Source: Saccharomyces mikatae IFO 1815 (taxonomy: Eukaryota > Ascomycota > Saccharomycetes > Saccharomycetales > Saccharomycetaceae). Taken from it: a stretch of DNA of 64,000 nt. The stretch covers positions 248,001-312,000 of the forward strand of contig NC_079269.1 of assembly GCF_947241705.1 (NCBI RefSeq), in the 5' to 3' direction. Below are positions 1 to 9,549 of the stretch, piece by piece. Position 1 is the first letter of the stretch. The number at the start of each line of letters is the position of its first letter. The notes under the pieces were generated by a model. It worked only from the letters and a program-made list of their open reading frames with translations, searched no databases and was not told where the DNA came from. The position numbers and the translations under genes are program-made.

Positions 1-1055
1 CATACGTTACAAGAGATGACAAAATTGGTGTTTTTAGAACAGATGATGAAGATGATTCCCTGGAATTTGTTAGCGCCATAAAGAATGTTTCCAATCTAAA
101 TGGTAAAAGCATCGAACCTCATAAACCAATGTTATATATGGAAGATCGTAACTTAATTTTAAGTGACGGCAAAAATGAGAATAAACTTTATAAGATGGAT
201 ATAGAAAGAGGGAAAGTGATTGAAGAATGGACTACCGGTGACAAGAATGTCGTTCAATATGGGCCAACCAAGAAATTCGATCAAATGACTCCGGAGCAAA
301 CTATTGTTGGTGTGTCACAGAAAGGTGTATTCAAAATTGATCCCAGGATAAACGGAAATAATAAGATAGTCATTGATGAATCAAAAGATTATGTGGGAAA
401 GTATAATTTTAGCTCTATCGGTACTACGGAAAGTGGTTATATTGCTATCGGGTCGGAAAAGGGTGATATAAAGCTGTACGATAGATTAGGCATTAGAGCA
501 AAGACTGCCATACCTTCACTAAGTCAATCAATTAAATTTATCACCATATCTGCTGACGGTAAATGGCTATTAGCAACTTGTGAGAGTTCATTGCTTCTTA
601 TGGATCTAGAAATCAAGGATGGTAAGAATGCTGGTAACATTGGATTCTTGAAGTCATTCCCCGCAAGCGAGAATGTCAAAACATACGTGTTAAAAATACG
701 GCCAGAACACACGGCATCCATTTTAACATACACAAAGAAGCCAATCAGTTTTACGAAGGCTTACTTCAACACTGGTATAGGCCAGAAGGAACAAACTATT
801 GTCACATCAACAGGTCCTTATGCAATTTCTTGGTCGTTAAAGGGTATTTTAGAACGAGACGGTATCAGGAATTATCCTTACAGAATCCGTAGGTACAATG
901 GTGATGTTGTTGCTGATAATTTTGAATTTGGTTCAGACAAAAAGGTTATAGTTGCCTTGAAAGATGATGTTTCTCTATCGAAAGTGAAATCCTTTAAACA
1001 ACCAACCAAAGGAGTTTTGATGCCAAATGCTTCCCTCCAAGATTTTTATGGTTAA
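1..1055 (+). CDS. VID27: Vid27, C-terminal part (gene cut by window edge)
   Basis: The reading frame is already open at base 3 and runs to a TAA at 1053-1055, so only about the last 350 residues of a protein of roughly 780 are present. The visible part is a series of WD/beta-propeller-like strands (for example around the GSEKGDIKLYD stretch), which is the conserved C-terminal domain of the Vid27 family. In S. cerevisiae the protein is cytoplasmic and was linked to vacuole import and degradation of fructose-1,6-bisphosphatase; its biochemical role is unclear. Identification rests on sequence recognition plus synteny with MRX7, MER1 and SSB2. The first ATG in view (129) is internal and is not the start. 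Confidence 0.9.
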   Translation, partial: YVTRDDKIGVFRTDDEDDSLEFVSAIKNVSNLNGKSIEPHKPMLYMEDRNLILSDGKNENKLYKMDIERGKVIEEWTTGDKNVVQYGPTKKFDQMTPEQTIVGVSQKGVFKIDPRINGNNKIVIDESKDYVGKYNFSSIGTTESGYIAIGSEKGDIKLYDRLGIRAKTAIPSLSQSIKFITISADGKWLLATCESSLLLMDLEIKDGKNAGNIGFLKSFPASENVKTYVLKIRPEHTASILTYTKKPISFTKAYFNTGIGQKEQTIVTSTGPYAISWSLKGILERDGIRNYPYRIRRYNGDVVADNFEFGSDKKVIVALKDDVSLSKVKSFKQPTKGVLMPNASLQDFYG

Positions 1056-1295
1056 ACCTTGATTCTTTTTCAAGGGTTAACAATTGTACTCTTAATGTGT
1101 TATATAGTTGTTTTTCCTTTCAAATAGTTATGTAATGTATAGTTTAAATATATACAATGGTGTATAATACAGATGCCAAATGTTGTAACGTAATATTATT
1201 TTAAGATGGGTTCAGTTTTTCGCTCGCAGAAAAGAAAGCTGTACATACTGCTTTTTCGCCGTTCATATTTCTAGTACATTTAGAAACGAATTCGA
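1056..1295. other. Convergent 3' gap VID27/MRX7
   Basis: This AT-rich convergent gap holds the 3' ends of both genes. TATATA-type stretches near 1145-1160 could serve as 3'-end processing efficiency elements. I see nothing else. Confidence 0.5.
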
Positions 1296-1550
1296 TCATT
1301 TAAAGCGGTCCCCCAGTCTTCTTCTAAATCCAAAAGTGGATCTCATTTCATCCCAAAATATAAGGCGTAGAGCCTTAAATTTCTGCAGCGAAGTTGGTTT
1401 ATAGAGATATTGGAAAGCAGTTGGTGGATCAGTGAAGGGATCTTCTTTGATGCCATTTACTTTTCTATATACCTTACGTACAAACCTATGAAAGCCTGGA
1501 CTGCTCAGTAACTTGTAGTAAAACCATTCTTCTATACTTCTTGGAGCCAT
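1296..1550 (-). CDS. MRX7: Mrx7, small mitochondrial MIOREX-associated protein
   Basis: This 84-residue ORF starts at an ATG (complement of 1548-1550). It is basic and aromatic-rich, with no obvious long membrane span, and matches the small YNL211C protein (about 89 aa in S. cerevisiae), here a few residues shorter at the C-terminus. The S. cerevisiae product copurifies with the mitochondrial expressosome (MIOREX) and is mitochondrial; its molecular function is unknown. The N-terminus carries the conserved SIEEWFYYKLLSSPGFHRF segment. It is convergent with VID27 and divergent from MER1. Short length alone would be weak evidence, but the position and recognisable sequence make this a real gene. 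Confidence 0.85.
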   Translation of the reverse strand: MAPRSIEEWFYYKLLSSPGFHRFVRKVYRKVNGIKEDPFTDPPTAFQYLYKPTSLQKFKALRLIFWDEMRSTFGFRRRLGDRFK

Positions 1551-2112
1551 ACTATAGCTAATAAAGATAATATATTCTTACTCTTTACCGAAAGTTTTTC
1601 AATGCTTTTTGCGTTAGATATCTCCTTTTATCTTCACCTTTTCTTCCGCTTTTCGTATTTCAAGCGCCCTTTTTGAAGGAACAAATATATCTTTTGTTGC
1701 CCCAACTAAACACAAACTTTCTAGAAAGTTCTTGATACTGAGAAGTATATTACGACATTTTAAAGAATACGATCATATTCACATGTTTTCTCAATATAAA
1801 ATCACTGAGTAGATTCACCAAAAAAATGGAAAACTCTACAATCCACGAATTCCAAAATCATATATAGAGGTTTCTTTTAACGACAGAACAAGCAAAATAT
1901 TTTATATTAGATTGGTTCTATAGTGATTACAGGTTGACCATCTAATCTGTTTCTAGTACGTTGAAAACCGGGTAAAAGCTAGAAGTTAAAATGCGCATAT
2001 TTCTTGCTCGGTATCTTTACTCTCTAAGCGGAAAGATAGACTTTTAGCCGCCGAAGGTATTGATATAAAGGACAAACCTACACAACATTGGCTACGCGTC
2101 ACCACTACTAAA
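1551..2112. other. Divergent promoter region MRX7/MER1
   Basis: This 562-bp intergenic region drives MRX7 leftward and MER1 rightward. A perfect URS1 at 2045-2054 sits 58 bp before the MER1 ATG and is listed separately. The rest is AT-rich with no further element I can name. Confidence 0.6.
2045..2054 (+). promoter_or_regulatory. URS1 (Ume6 site) upstream of MER1
   Basis: The sequence TAGCCGCCGA is an exact match to the URS1 consensus. In S. cerevisiae Ume6 binds URS1 to repress early meiotic genes in mitosis and, with Ime1, to activate them in meiosis. It lies just upstream of MER1, a meiosis-specific gene, which fits. Confidence 0.85.
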
Positions 2113-2970
2113 ATGGAATTAAATGGAAGTGCACACAGAAAAATGGCAATTAAAAGAGCTGATGACTTTGATAATACTCAATCATTCCATTTGGACGTAA
2201 GAATGATTAAAATATTAGAAGAGCTCCAAGAAGGAAAGCAATTCACTAATAAAAAAATTTTCCCAAAAGGAACGTTATACATGAAAGTATCTCTCGACTA
2301 TTTTTACTTTCGAAGTAACTTATCGAGGTTCTGTCTTCACCTGGACAAGATAAAAGTACTTATTAGAACAGGTTTTCACGCCATGTATATTTTTTGCGTC
2401 ATGGAAGAAAATCTTTTAAACTTAGTGTATAACGACGATGTATTAGAAATATGCCTACCACGATTTATTTTAAGGGAGGAATTGAAGATTTTTAATAATA
2501 GTTTTTACACTTACCACGATAACTGCTTACGCATTTTTCAAGAAGACGTTTCCCAGCTCTTTAAAAAAATAGAGTTTAAAACTTCCGCACTATGTTTTAC
2601 ACTTGAAGAATTATCTATGGCAAACTCAGAAGCCCTGCCTCAAAGCTTAAGATTAGCTGAACTGTTACAATGTGATAACAAAATGGAGGGGAGTGTGCTG
2701 CAACGACAAGACTTTGTAGTCACTATGGAGATCAAGCTGACTAAGACACAGATTACCTTCCTAATTGGAAGTAAAGGGACGAGAATAGAAAGCTTGAGAG
2801 AAGAATCTGGTGCCAGCATAAAAATAATACCTATTAGCGAAAAAATGACTATACATGAAAAGCACCACCCTGACACTGTTCAGCAAACAATATTAATATC
2901 AGGTGACTTATACTCAATTGCCCTAGCCATAACTAGCATAGAATCCGCACTGATTACTTTAGGTCTATAA
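2113..2970 (+). CDS. MER1: Mer1, meiosis-specific KH-domain splicing activator
   Basis: The ORF encodes 285 residues, slightly longer than the 270 I recall for S. cerevisiae. The C-terminal third holds a KH RNA-binding domain with the GSKG loop at residues 219-222 followed by the conserved helix. Mer1 binds an intronic enhancer in a small set of meiotic pre-mRNAs (REC107/MER2, HFM1/MER3, SPO22, AMA1) and, through the U1 snRNP, promotes use of weak 5' splice sites. A second in-frame ATG at residue 11 (base 2143) would give 275 residues, so the true start is uncertain. The URS1 58 bp upstream explains meiosis-restricted expression. Confidence 0.9.
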   Translation: MELNGSAHRKMAIKRADDFDNTQSFHLDVRMIKILEELQEGKQFTNKKIFPKGTLYMKVSLDYFYFRSNLSRFCLHLDKIKVLIRTGFHAMYIFCVMEENLLNLVYNDDVLEICLPRFILREELKIFNNSFYTYHDNCLRIFQEDVSQLFKKIEFKTSALCFTLEELSMANSEALPQSLRLAELLQCDNKMEGSVLQRQDFVVTMEIKLTKTQITFLIGSKGTRIESLREESGASIKIIPISEKMTIHEKHHPDTVQQTILISGDLYSIALAITSIESALITLGL

Positions 2971-3114
2971 TTCGTACGAAGAATGGCGTTAAGAGGGTAT
3001 TAGATTTTCCGGAGTGTGTAAGTCTCCTATGTTATATCATTTGAAACGGAAAAAGAAACGTGGTATTATATTTTTTTTTCATGAGTTTTTTTGGGCGACG
3101 CAGAGATGAGATAA

Positions 3115-3126
3115 AAAAATTTTTCA
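3115..3126 (-). promoter_or_regulatory. RRPE-like element in SSB2 promoter
   Basis: AAAAATTTTTCA (reverse TGAAAAATTTTT) matches the rRNA-processing element bound by Stb3. It is next to an imperfect PAC-like GAGATGAG at about 3103-3110. These elements mark genes co-regulated with ribosome production, as SSB genes are. Confidence 0.6.
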
Positions 3127-3245
3127 ACTGCTGTTTTCACTTTTTTTGTCAACCTCACCTTTTTGATACTTAAATTTCGTTTTAATGCTTCTGTTGCCCT
3201 TCCATTATCCTTTTAAGAAACCAAGAACAAATATCCTCATTAACA

Positions 3246-5087
3246 ATGGCTGAAGGTGTTTTCCAAGGTGCTATCGGTATCGATTTGGGTACAACATACT
3301 CTTGTGTTGCTACTTATGAATCTTCCGTTGAAATTATTGCCAACGAACAAGGTAACAGAGTCACCCCATCTTTCGTTGCTTTCACTCCAGAAGAGAGATT
3401 GATTGGTGATGCTGCCAAGAACCAAGCTGCTTTGAATCCAAGAAACACTGTTTTCGATGCTAAGCGTTTGATTGGTAGAAGATTCGACGACGAATCAGTT
3501 CAAAAGGACATGAAGACCTGGCCTTTCAAGGTTATCGATGTCGACGGTAACCCAGTCATTGAAGTTCAATACTTGGAAGAAACTAAAACTTTTTCCCCAC
3601 AAGAAATTTCCGCTATGGTTTTGACCAAGATGAAGGAAATCGCTGAAGCCAAGATTGGTAAGAAGGTTGAAAAAGCTGTCATTACCGTCCCAGCTTACTT
3701 TAACGATGCTCAAAGACAAGCTACCAAGGATGCTGGTGCCATTTCTGGTTTGAACGTTTTGCGTATCATCAACGAACCTACCGCCGCTGCTATTGCTTAC
3801 GGTCTAGGTGCTGGTAAGTCCGAAAAGGAAAGACACGTTTTGATTTTCGATTTGGGTGGTGGTACTTTCGATGTTTCCTTATTGCACATTGCTGGTGGTG
3901 TTTACACTGTTAAATCTACTTCCGGTAACACCCATTTGGGTGGTCAAGATTTTGACACCAACTTGTTGGAACACTTCAAGGCCGAATTCAAGAAGAAGAC
4001 TGGTTTGGACATCTCCGACGATGCCAGAGCTTTGAGAAGATTAAGAACCGCTGCTGAAAGAGCTAAGAGAACTTTATCTTCTGTCACCCAAACTACCGTT
4101 GAAGTCGACTCCTTGTTTGATGGTGAAGATTTCGAATCCTCTTTGACTAGAGCTAGATTTGAAGACTTGAACGCTCCATTATTCAAGTCTACTTTGGAAC
4201 CTGTTGAACAAGTTTTGAAGGATGCTAAGATCTCCAAGTCTCAAATCGACGAAGTTGTCTTGGTTGGTGGTTCTACCAGAATTCCAAAGGTCCAAAAGTT
4301 GTTGTCTGACTTCTTTGACGGTAAGCAATTGGAAAAATCTATCAACCCAGACGAAGCCGTTGCTTACGGTGCTGCTGTTCAAGGTGCTATCTTGACCGGT
4401 CAATCCACATCTGATGAAACCAAGGACTTGTTGTTGCTAGATGTTGCTCCATTATCTCTAGGTGTCGGTATGCAAGGTGACATTTTCGGTATTGTTGTTC
4501 CAAGAAACACCACTGTTCCAACTATTAAGAGAAGAACCTTCACCACTGTTGGTGACAACCAAACCACTGTGCAATTTCCAGTTTACCAAGGTGAACGTGT
4601 CAACTGTAAGGAAAACACTTTGCTGGGTGAATTCGATTTGAAGAACATCCCAATGATGCCAGCTGGTGAACCAGTCTTGGAAGCTATCTTCGAAGTTGAT
4701 GCTAACGGTATCTTGAAGGTTACTGCCGTCGAAAAGTCTACCGGTAAGTCCTCTAACATTACTATCTCTAACGCTGTCGGTAGATTGTCTTCTGAAGAAA
4801 TCGAAAAGATGGTTAACCAAGCCGAAGAGTTCAAGGCTGCCGATGAAGCTTTCGCTAAGAAGCATGAAGCCAGACAAAGATTGGAATCTTACGTTGCTTC
4901 CATTGAACAAACCGTCACTGACCCAGTCTTGTCTTCTAAATTGAAGAGAGGTTCCAAGTCCAAGATCGAAGCTGCTTTATCCGATGCTTTAGCTGCTTTG
5001 CAAATCGAAGACCCATCTGCTGATGAGTTGAGAAAGGCTGAAGTTGGTTTGAAGAGAGTTGTCACCAAAGCCATGTCTTCCCGTTAA
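3246..5087 (+). CDS. SSB2: Ssb2, ribosome-associated Hsp70 chaperone
   Basis: This 613-residue protein has the full Hsp70 layout. The N-terminal ATPase opens with [13 protein letters not shown]; phosphate-binding [10 protein letters not shown] follows near residue 200, and the [11 protein letters not shown] motif near 340. The substrate-binding domain and a short helical lid end without the EEVD of cytosolic Ssa. The length and absence of EEVD define the fungal Ssb class, which binds nascent chains at the ribosome exit with RAC (Zuo1-Ssz1). Ssb1 and Ssb2 are near-identical whole-genome-duplication copies; position next to MER1 makes this SSB2. Codon use is strongly biased (GGT, TTG, AAG), as expected for a very highly expressed gene. 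Confidence 0.97.
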   Translation: MAEGVFQGAIGIDLGTTYSCVATYESSVEIIANEQGNRVTPSFVAFTPEERLIGDAAKNQAALNPRNTVFDAKRLIGRRFDDESVQKDMKTWPFKVIDVDGNPVIEVQYLEETKTFSPQEISAMVLTKMKEIAEAKIGKKVEKAVITVPAYFNDAQRQATKDAGAISGLNVLRIINEPTAAAIAYGLGAGKSEKERHVLIFDLGGGTFDVSLLHIAGGVYTVKSTSGNTHLGGQDFDTNLLEHFKAEFKKKTGLDISDDARALRRLRTAAERAKRTLSSVTQTTVEVDSLFDGEDFESSLTRARFEDLNAPLFKSTLEPVEQVLKDAKISKSQIDEVVLVGGSTRIPKVQKLLSDFFDGKQLEKSINPDEAVAYGAAVQGAILTGQSTSDETKDLLLLDVAPLSLGVGMQGDIFGIVVPRNTTVPTIKRRTFTTVGDNQTTVQFPVYQGERVNCKENTLLGEFDLKNIPMMPAGEPVLEAIFEVDANGILKVTAVEKSTGKSSNITISNAVGRLSSEEIEKMVNQAEEFKAADEAFAKKHEARQRLESYVASIEQTVTDPVLSSKLKRGSKSKIEAALSDALAALQIEDPSADELRKAEVGLKRVVTKAMSSR

Positions 5088-5582
5088 GATGTCATTCTGG
5101 TTAAGGTAATACTTTTATATATATTTGTCATTTTTAATGTCTTAGCTTTTGTATCTTAGATGAAGTTTTAGTTCTGTATATCACGATCAAGATATCATAC
5201 AATCATAAATTCAATTATTTCTTACTTTCTTATTCAGTAGCATCAAGTGCCTTTGGTTGGCACTGTGAGAACAAAAGAAGCAGTTCCTCTGACTGCATAA
5301 AAACCGCCTCCATACAACACGGAATTGCCATGTGGAGTTGCCACTGTTTTTACATTTCGCCTCCACTGACATTCTTCACCTGTTCGTAAAATGAGACGTG
5401 GGCTTATACGCAATATTAATAGCTTCGGCACCCGCACAGCCATTACCGGAAAAGGGGCTGTTGAGCTTGGCAAAATTTAATCAGGCCGGTGGTTTATAAA
5501 GAAGTCTTTAACTTACTATTCCAGCATCTTTTCGTTTCTACAGAAAAATGAGCTAAAGAACGGCAACTAATAAAGTAAGCAA
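5088..5582. promoter_or_regulatory. SSB2 3' region and YNL208W promoter
   Basis: The first part is the SSB2 terminator region, with a TATATATAT-type efficiency element near 5116-5125. Upstream of YNL208W are a stress element AGGGG at 5453-5457 and a TATAAA at 5495-5500, so the downstream gene looks like a TATA-driven, Msn2/4-responsive gene. Short reading frames here have no recognisable product. Confidence 0.5.
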
Positions 5583-6203
5583 ATGTCAGCAAACGAATTT
5601 TACTCAAGTGGCGAGCAAGGGCAATACAACCAGCAAAACAGCCAAGAAAGAAATGGTGGCCAAAACAACGGTCAATATGGCGATAATGCTAATCCTAACG
5701 GTGAACGTGGTCTGTTTTCCACAATCGTAGGTGGCAGTGCGGGTGCATACGCTGGTTCCAAGGTATCGAACAATCATTCCAAGTTAAGTGGGGCATTGGG
5801 TGCGATAGGTGGTGCATTCCTTGCAAATAAGATATCTGATGAGCGTAAGGAGCACAAGCAGCAAGAACAATACGGTCAACACGGTAACTCAAACTTTGGT
5901 GGTCCTCCTCAAGGTGGTTACAACAACAACAACAACAACAACGATCGTAAACATAATAACGGTAACAATAACGGTGGATTCGGCGGACCGGGAGGACCGG
6001 GCGGCCAAGGGTTTGGTAGACAAGGTCCACAAGGATTTGGAGGTCCTGGTACACAAGATTTCGGAGGTCCAGGCCCTCAAGGATTTGGAGGTCCAGGTCC
6101 ACAAGAGTTTGGTGGGCCAGGCGGTCAAGGATTTGGTGGTCCAAACCCTCAGGAGTTTGGAGGCCAAGGCCGTCAAGGTTTCAACGGTGGTTCACGCTGG
6201 TAA
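5583..6203 (+). CDS. YNL208W-like Gly/Gln/Asn-rich low-complexity protein
   Basis: This 206-residue protein has three parts. There is a Gln/Asn-rich start. A Gly/Ala-rich central segment around residues 40-80 resembles a glycine-zipper membrane-active motif, and a charged stretch follows it. A long Gly-Pro-Phe-Gln tail has irregular tandem repeats of the form GFGGPGPQ/EFGGPG and a short run of Asn. The S. cerevisiae orthologue YNL208W (about 199 aa) has unknown function, has been seen with ribosomes or mitochondria in bulk studies, and looks prion-like. Length varies with the number of tail repeats. I infer a disordered, condensation-prone protein; no enzymatic role is visible. Its promoter carries a stress element and TATA box. 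Confidence 0.8.
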   Translation: MSANEFYSSGEQGQYNQQNSQERNGGQNNGQYGDNANPNGERGLFSTIVGGSAGAYAGSKVSNNHSKLSGALGAIGGAFLANKISDERKEHKQQEQYGQHGNSNFGGPPQGGYNNNNNNNDRKHNNGNNNGGFGGPGGPGGQGFGRQGPQGFGGPGTQDFGGPGPQGFGGPGPQEFGGPGGQGFGGPNPQEFGGQGRQGFNGGSRW

Positions 6204-6334
6204 ACTAGTTAAACAAAATATGTGACCTTTAGCTAGCTTAGTACTTTGTTGATCTATATGTACCTTTCATTATACGTATTAATATTATGTCGTAACAAAT
6301 GACTATTTCGTGAACTTGAATGTTCAGGAAAAAG

Positions 6335-6365
6335 TGAAAAATTTGGTTAAAAATTTGGCGATGAG
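6335..6365 (+). promoter_or_regulatory. RRPE plus PAC pair upstream of RIO2
   Basis: TGAAAAATTT (6335-6344, RRPE) is followed by GCGATGAG (6358-6365, PAC). This pair, bound by Stb3 and by Pbf1/Pbf2 (Dot6/Tod6), is the signature of ribosome-biogenesis genes. It lies about 180 bp before the RIO2 ATG. Confidence 0.8.
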
Positions 6366-6544
6366 GCTCCTTACCAAAATTAGTGTGCACTATTTACTAT
6401 TTTGAGAGAGTTGAAGATCGTTCTTTAATAACTCAAAGTAGAAACTCGATAATATCTGTCAAGGTATTTATCTTTTTTTTTTTTGTTGGCCATTCGGTAC
6501 TATTTTACCACCCTATTCCTTAACTTAATCTCAATCAAACTATA

Positions 6545-7807
6545 ATGAAATTGGATACATCTCACATGAGATATTTAACAACTGATGATTTTCGTGTCCT
6601 CCAAGCCGTTGAACAAGGTTCTAGAAGTCACGAAGTTGTTCCAACTCCCTTGATTCATCAAATTTCAGGGATGAGATCACAATCAGGTACGAATCGAGCT
6701 ATTAGTGATTTGGCCAAACTCAGTTTGATTTCAAAGATGAGAAATATCAAATATGATGGCTATAGGTTAACATATAATGGTATTGATTACCTGGCTTTAA
6801 AGACTATGCTGAACAGGGATACCGTGTATTCTGTTGGAAACACCATCGGTGTTGGTAAAGAATCTGATATTTATAAAGTGAGCGATAAAAATGGCAAGCC
6901 CAGAGTAATGAAGATCCACAGATTAGGAAGAACTTCCTTCCATTCTGTAAGGAATAATAGAGATTATTTGAGGAATTCTAACCAAGGCGCTAACTGGATG
7001 CACCTTTCACGTTTGGCCGCTAACAAAGAATATCAGTTTATGTCGATGCTTTATTCAAAGGGCTTCAAGGTTCCTGAACCATTTGATAATTCTCGCCATA
7101 TCGTTGTGATGGAGCTTATTGAAGGTTACCCAATGAGAAGACTGAGGAAACATAAAAATATACCTAAACTTTATAGTGACCTAATGTGTTTCATCGTTGA
7201 GCTAGCCAATAGTGGACTCATCCATTGTGATTTTAATGAATTCAATATTATGATCAAGAACGAAGTAGAAGATGAAAAGGACTGCGGTTTTGTAGTTATT
7301 GATTTTCCACAATGTGTATCCATTCAACATCAAGATGCTGACTATTATTTTCAGAGGGATGTTGATTGTATTCGCCGTTTCTTCAAAAAGAAGCTAAAGT
7401 ACGAACCAAAGCCGGATCCATCAATGCTTGATACTGAAGGTTTTGGAGACGGTTATAAATATGCATATCCAGAATTCAAACGAGACGTTAAAAGAAGTGA
7501 CAATTTGGATGAATTGGTACAAGCTTCAGGGTTTAGTAAAAAACATCCAGGTGATAGAAGCTTAGAAACTGCCGTCGAAAGCATGAGAAATGCTGTTTAT
7601 GATTCAGATGAGGGAGTTGAAGTGGAAAGCGGAGAGAACGATAATTCAGAGGTGGATGACTACTATGATTCTGAAATTAATGATGAGAGTTCTGGAGATG
7701 ATAGCGAAGATGCACAAGAAGAAGAAAATGAACGAATTATAGAGGCACTTTCAAGTGGTGTTGAAAATCTAAAAATGGACAAATTAGGAAACTATATACT
7801 AGAGTAG
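6545..7807 (+). CDS. RIO2: Rio2, atypical kinase/ATPase of 40S maturation
   Basis: This 420-residue protein has an N-terminal winged-helix domain (about 1-90) and the RIO kinase fold. The nucleotide loop is at IGVGKESDIY (near 100), the catalytic HCDFNEFN has Asp at residue 229, and the metal-binding DFPQ has Asp at residue 253. These positions coincide with the residues studied in S. cerevisiae Rio2 (about 425 aa). The C-terminal 70 residues are very acidic. Rio2 binds pre-40S particles, and its ATPase cycle drives late 20S-to-18S rRNA processing and its own release. The PAC/RRPE pair upstream agrees with this role. It is convergent with RTT106. Confidence 0.96.
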   Translation: MKLDTSHMRYLTTDDFRVLQAVEQGSRSHEVVPTPLIHQISGMRSQSGTNRAISDLAKLSLISKMRNIKYDGYRLTYNGIDYLALKTMLNRDTVYSVGNTIGVGKESDIYKVSDKNGKPRVMKIHRLGRTSFHSVRNNRDYLRNSNQGANWMHLSRLAANKEYQFMSMLYSKGFKVPEPFDNSRHIVVMELIEGYPMRRLRKHKNIPKLYSDLMCFIVELANSGLIHCDFNEFNIMIKNEVEDEKDCGFVVIDFPQCVSIQHQDADYYFQRDVDCIRRFFKKKLKYEPKPDPSMLDTEGFGDGYKYAYPEFKRDVKRSDNLDELVQASGFSKKHPGDRSLETAVESMRNAVYDSDEGVEVESGENDNSEVDDYYDSEINDESSGDDSEDAQEEENERIIEALSSGVENLKMDKLGNYILE

Positions 7808-7955
7808 ATCAGATACCCGCAAATGCCTGACGAGGCTAACCACATTTGGCTTTCTATATTTTAAGTAGTATGTTCACTAGCACTAAAAAGGTCCTATTTA
7901 TAAAATCTTATCTATATACATACTAAGTCATACTATATGCAATATTAAACCCCGG

Positions 7956-9320
7956 TCAGTCATACTCTACTCCGGACCCATCTTCGTCTTCATCTTCGTC
8001 TTCATCTTCGTCCTCGTCATTATCAATTTCTATGGGGATATCCTCAAGTTCTAATGGTTCTTTGAATTCTTTATATTGAAGTTCCTGGTCTAGGTTATTA
8101 TTTAAAGGTGCGAGACTATTATCGTCATGCAAACCATTTTGATTGCTTTTATCCTTATCATCGTCCTCATCACCGTCTGCATCTTCGGCGTCATCAGAGG
8201 ATTCTTGGCCACTACCATCTGAAAGATCACTTTCTGCCTCGAAATTTTGGTCGTTTTCTTCATCGTCATCCGAAAATAAGCCTGCCTTTTTTTCATCTTG
8301 CATTTGACGAGTGGCTTCCTGTAAGATAGATGGCTGGTCATCTGTATTGTCAGTTTGTTGACCTTTGTTCTTAGATTTAGCTTTCAGTTCCTCAGACATA
8401 GATTTATCCTTCATTTGCTTTCTTTTAACGTAATCGTCAATTTTTGCATACTCAGTTTGATCTATCATTGAAAACTCGTATTTACTACCGTCTTTAGTCA
8501 CCAAGGTCGCATTAAATGTTAATCTTGTAATAGATGAATACGTTATAGATTCGATATCAGAAGCATCAAATAATAAAATAGGCTTCTTAAACCCAAAAAT
8601 TATGTGATCTGGTAAAAAATATAATGTACCTTCTTTAGTCCCCCTATGACATTGCAAATGAAATGAGTTTATTTGTTCAAAATCATCATCTATTGATCTA
8701 CTAATGATAAATGGGTTCGATATTTTGAAACCAGTCAAAATCGCCTGCTTCCTGATATACTCAACACACTTTTCGAAGTCCGTCACATTAGAATCAAGAA
8801 GCCCTAATTTTTTAAATTGGTTTAGAGTATTTTCTTTGTTCAAGGTCATCACCACAGGTTCAGAAAATTTGTTATCTCCACACGATGTGTAAGTCATGAG
8901 AAGATATACTAGATTAGGCTTTTCTGGCACCGGTAGGAACGATGCCATTTTAATACTCTTGTTTAGTTGGAAAATGCTCAGTTCTCTTTCATTTTCCTTG
9001 AGGAATGTTATCACTGGAGACCCGTCGATATTTGAAAGATAAAATACCAAATCGAGCTTTTTCCTTAGTGGTGACAGTACAGACACACCTTCTAATTTGA
9101 ATATAGTATTGGTTTCTGAAATTTTATCCGTTTTGAGATGATCAGAAGAGTCTTCAATCCTTGACTTTTTATGATGCCTACTTTTGTCATTGTTACTTTC
9201 ATTCAGCGCATAAGTGTACAATTCTTCGAATATATCTGATGAGTTTGGTAGCGCCCTAACCACAGAGCCAATTTTTTGTCTGAGAGCCTCTGGCAGTTGA
9301 TCTAAGAACGATTTCGACAT
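7956..9320 (-). CDS. RTT106: Rtt106, histone H3-H4 chaperone
   Basis: This 454-residue protein starts at the ATG complementary to 9318-9320. The N-terminal 70 residues form the dimerisation region, and residues about 70-310 are the double pleckstrin-homology domain that binds H3-H4 acetylated at H3K56. The last 130 residues are an acidic tail ending in alternating Asp-Glu runs. Rtt106 deposits new histones behind forks with CAF-1 and Asf1 and helps silence histone genes with HIR. The N-terminal 70 residues differ at many positions from the S. cerevisiae sequence as I remember it, one reason for calling this a sister species. The acid tail is coded by a CTTCAT/CTTCGT microsatellite (about 7980-8015) that will vary in length. 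Confidence 0.95.
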   Translation of the reverse strand: MSKSFLDQLPEALRQKIGSVVRALPNSSDIFEELYTYALNESNNDKSRHHKKSRIEDSSDHLKTDKISETNTIFKLEGVSVLSPLRKKLDLVFYLSNIDGSPVITFLKENERELSIFQLNKSIKMASFLPVPEKPNLVYLLMTYTSCGDNKFSEPVVMTLNKENTLNQFKKLGLLDSNVTDFEKCVEYIRKQAILTGFKISNPFIISRSIDDDFEQINSFHLQCHRGTKEGTLYFLPDHIIFGFKKPILLFDASDIESITYSSITRLTFNATLVTKDGSKYEFSMIDQTEYAKIDDYVKRKQMKDKSMSEELKAKSKNKGQQTDNTDDQPSILQEATRQMQDEKKAGLFSDDDEENDQNFEAESDLSDGSGQESSDDAEDADGDEDDDKDKSNQNGLHDDNSLAPLNNNLDQELQYKEFKEPLELEDIPIEIDNDEDEDEDEDEDEDGSGVEYD

Positions 9321-9455
9321 GAAGCTCGTATAATCCTGAAATACGGAAGTTGTCCTTGAACCTGCTTCTCTAACATACCTACATCATTCTTTTGACATTG
9401 TTACCACTATTTACTATTGCGCTGTAAGCTCATGTTAGTTATGGAAAAAAAAACG

Positions 9456-9461
9456 ACGCGT
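9456..9461 (+). promoter_or_regulatory. MCB-type ACGCGT upstream of RTT106
   Basis: ACGCGT, the Mlu I cell-cycle box bound by MBF (Mbp1-Swi6), lies 136 bp upstream of the RTT106 ATG. It would suit a replication-linked histone chaperone. A single site is only suggestive. Confidence 0.45.
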
Positions 9462-9549
9462 CAGTAAACCAGTGGGGTAACCCATTAAAAGGTGTAATAA
9501 TAAAGAACCAGTTATATTATAATTGTAAAAATAAGCATATCTAATTGAA

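Noticed and set aside
5695-6225. Three further open frames of 95-149 codons across YNL208W
   Set aside because: They are frame shadows of the Gly/Pro/Gln repeat; composition (poly-Cys, poly-Thr, poly-Val) follows directly from the Asn codon run.
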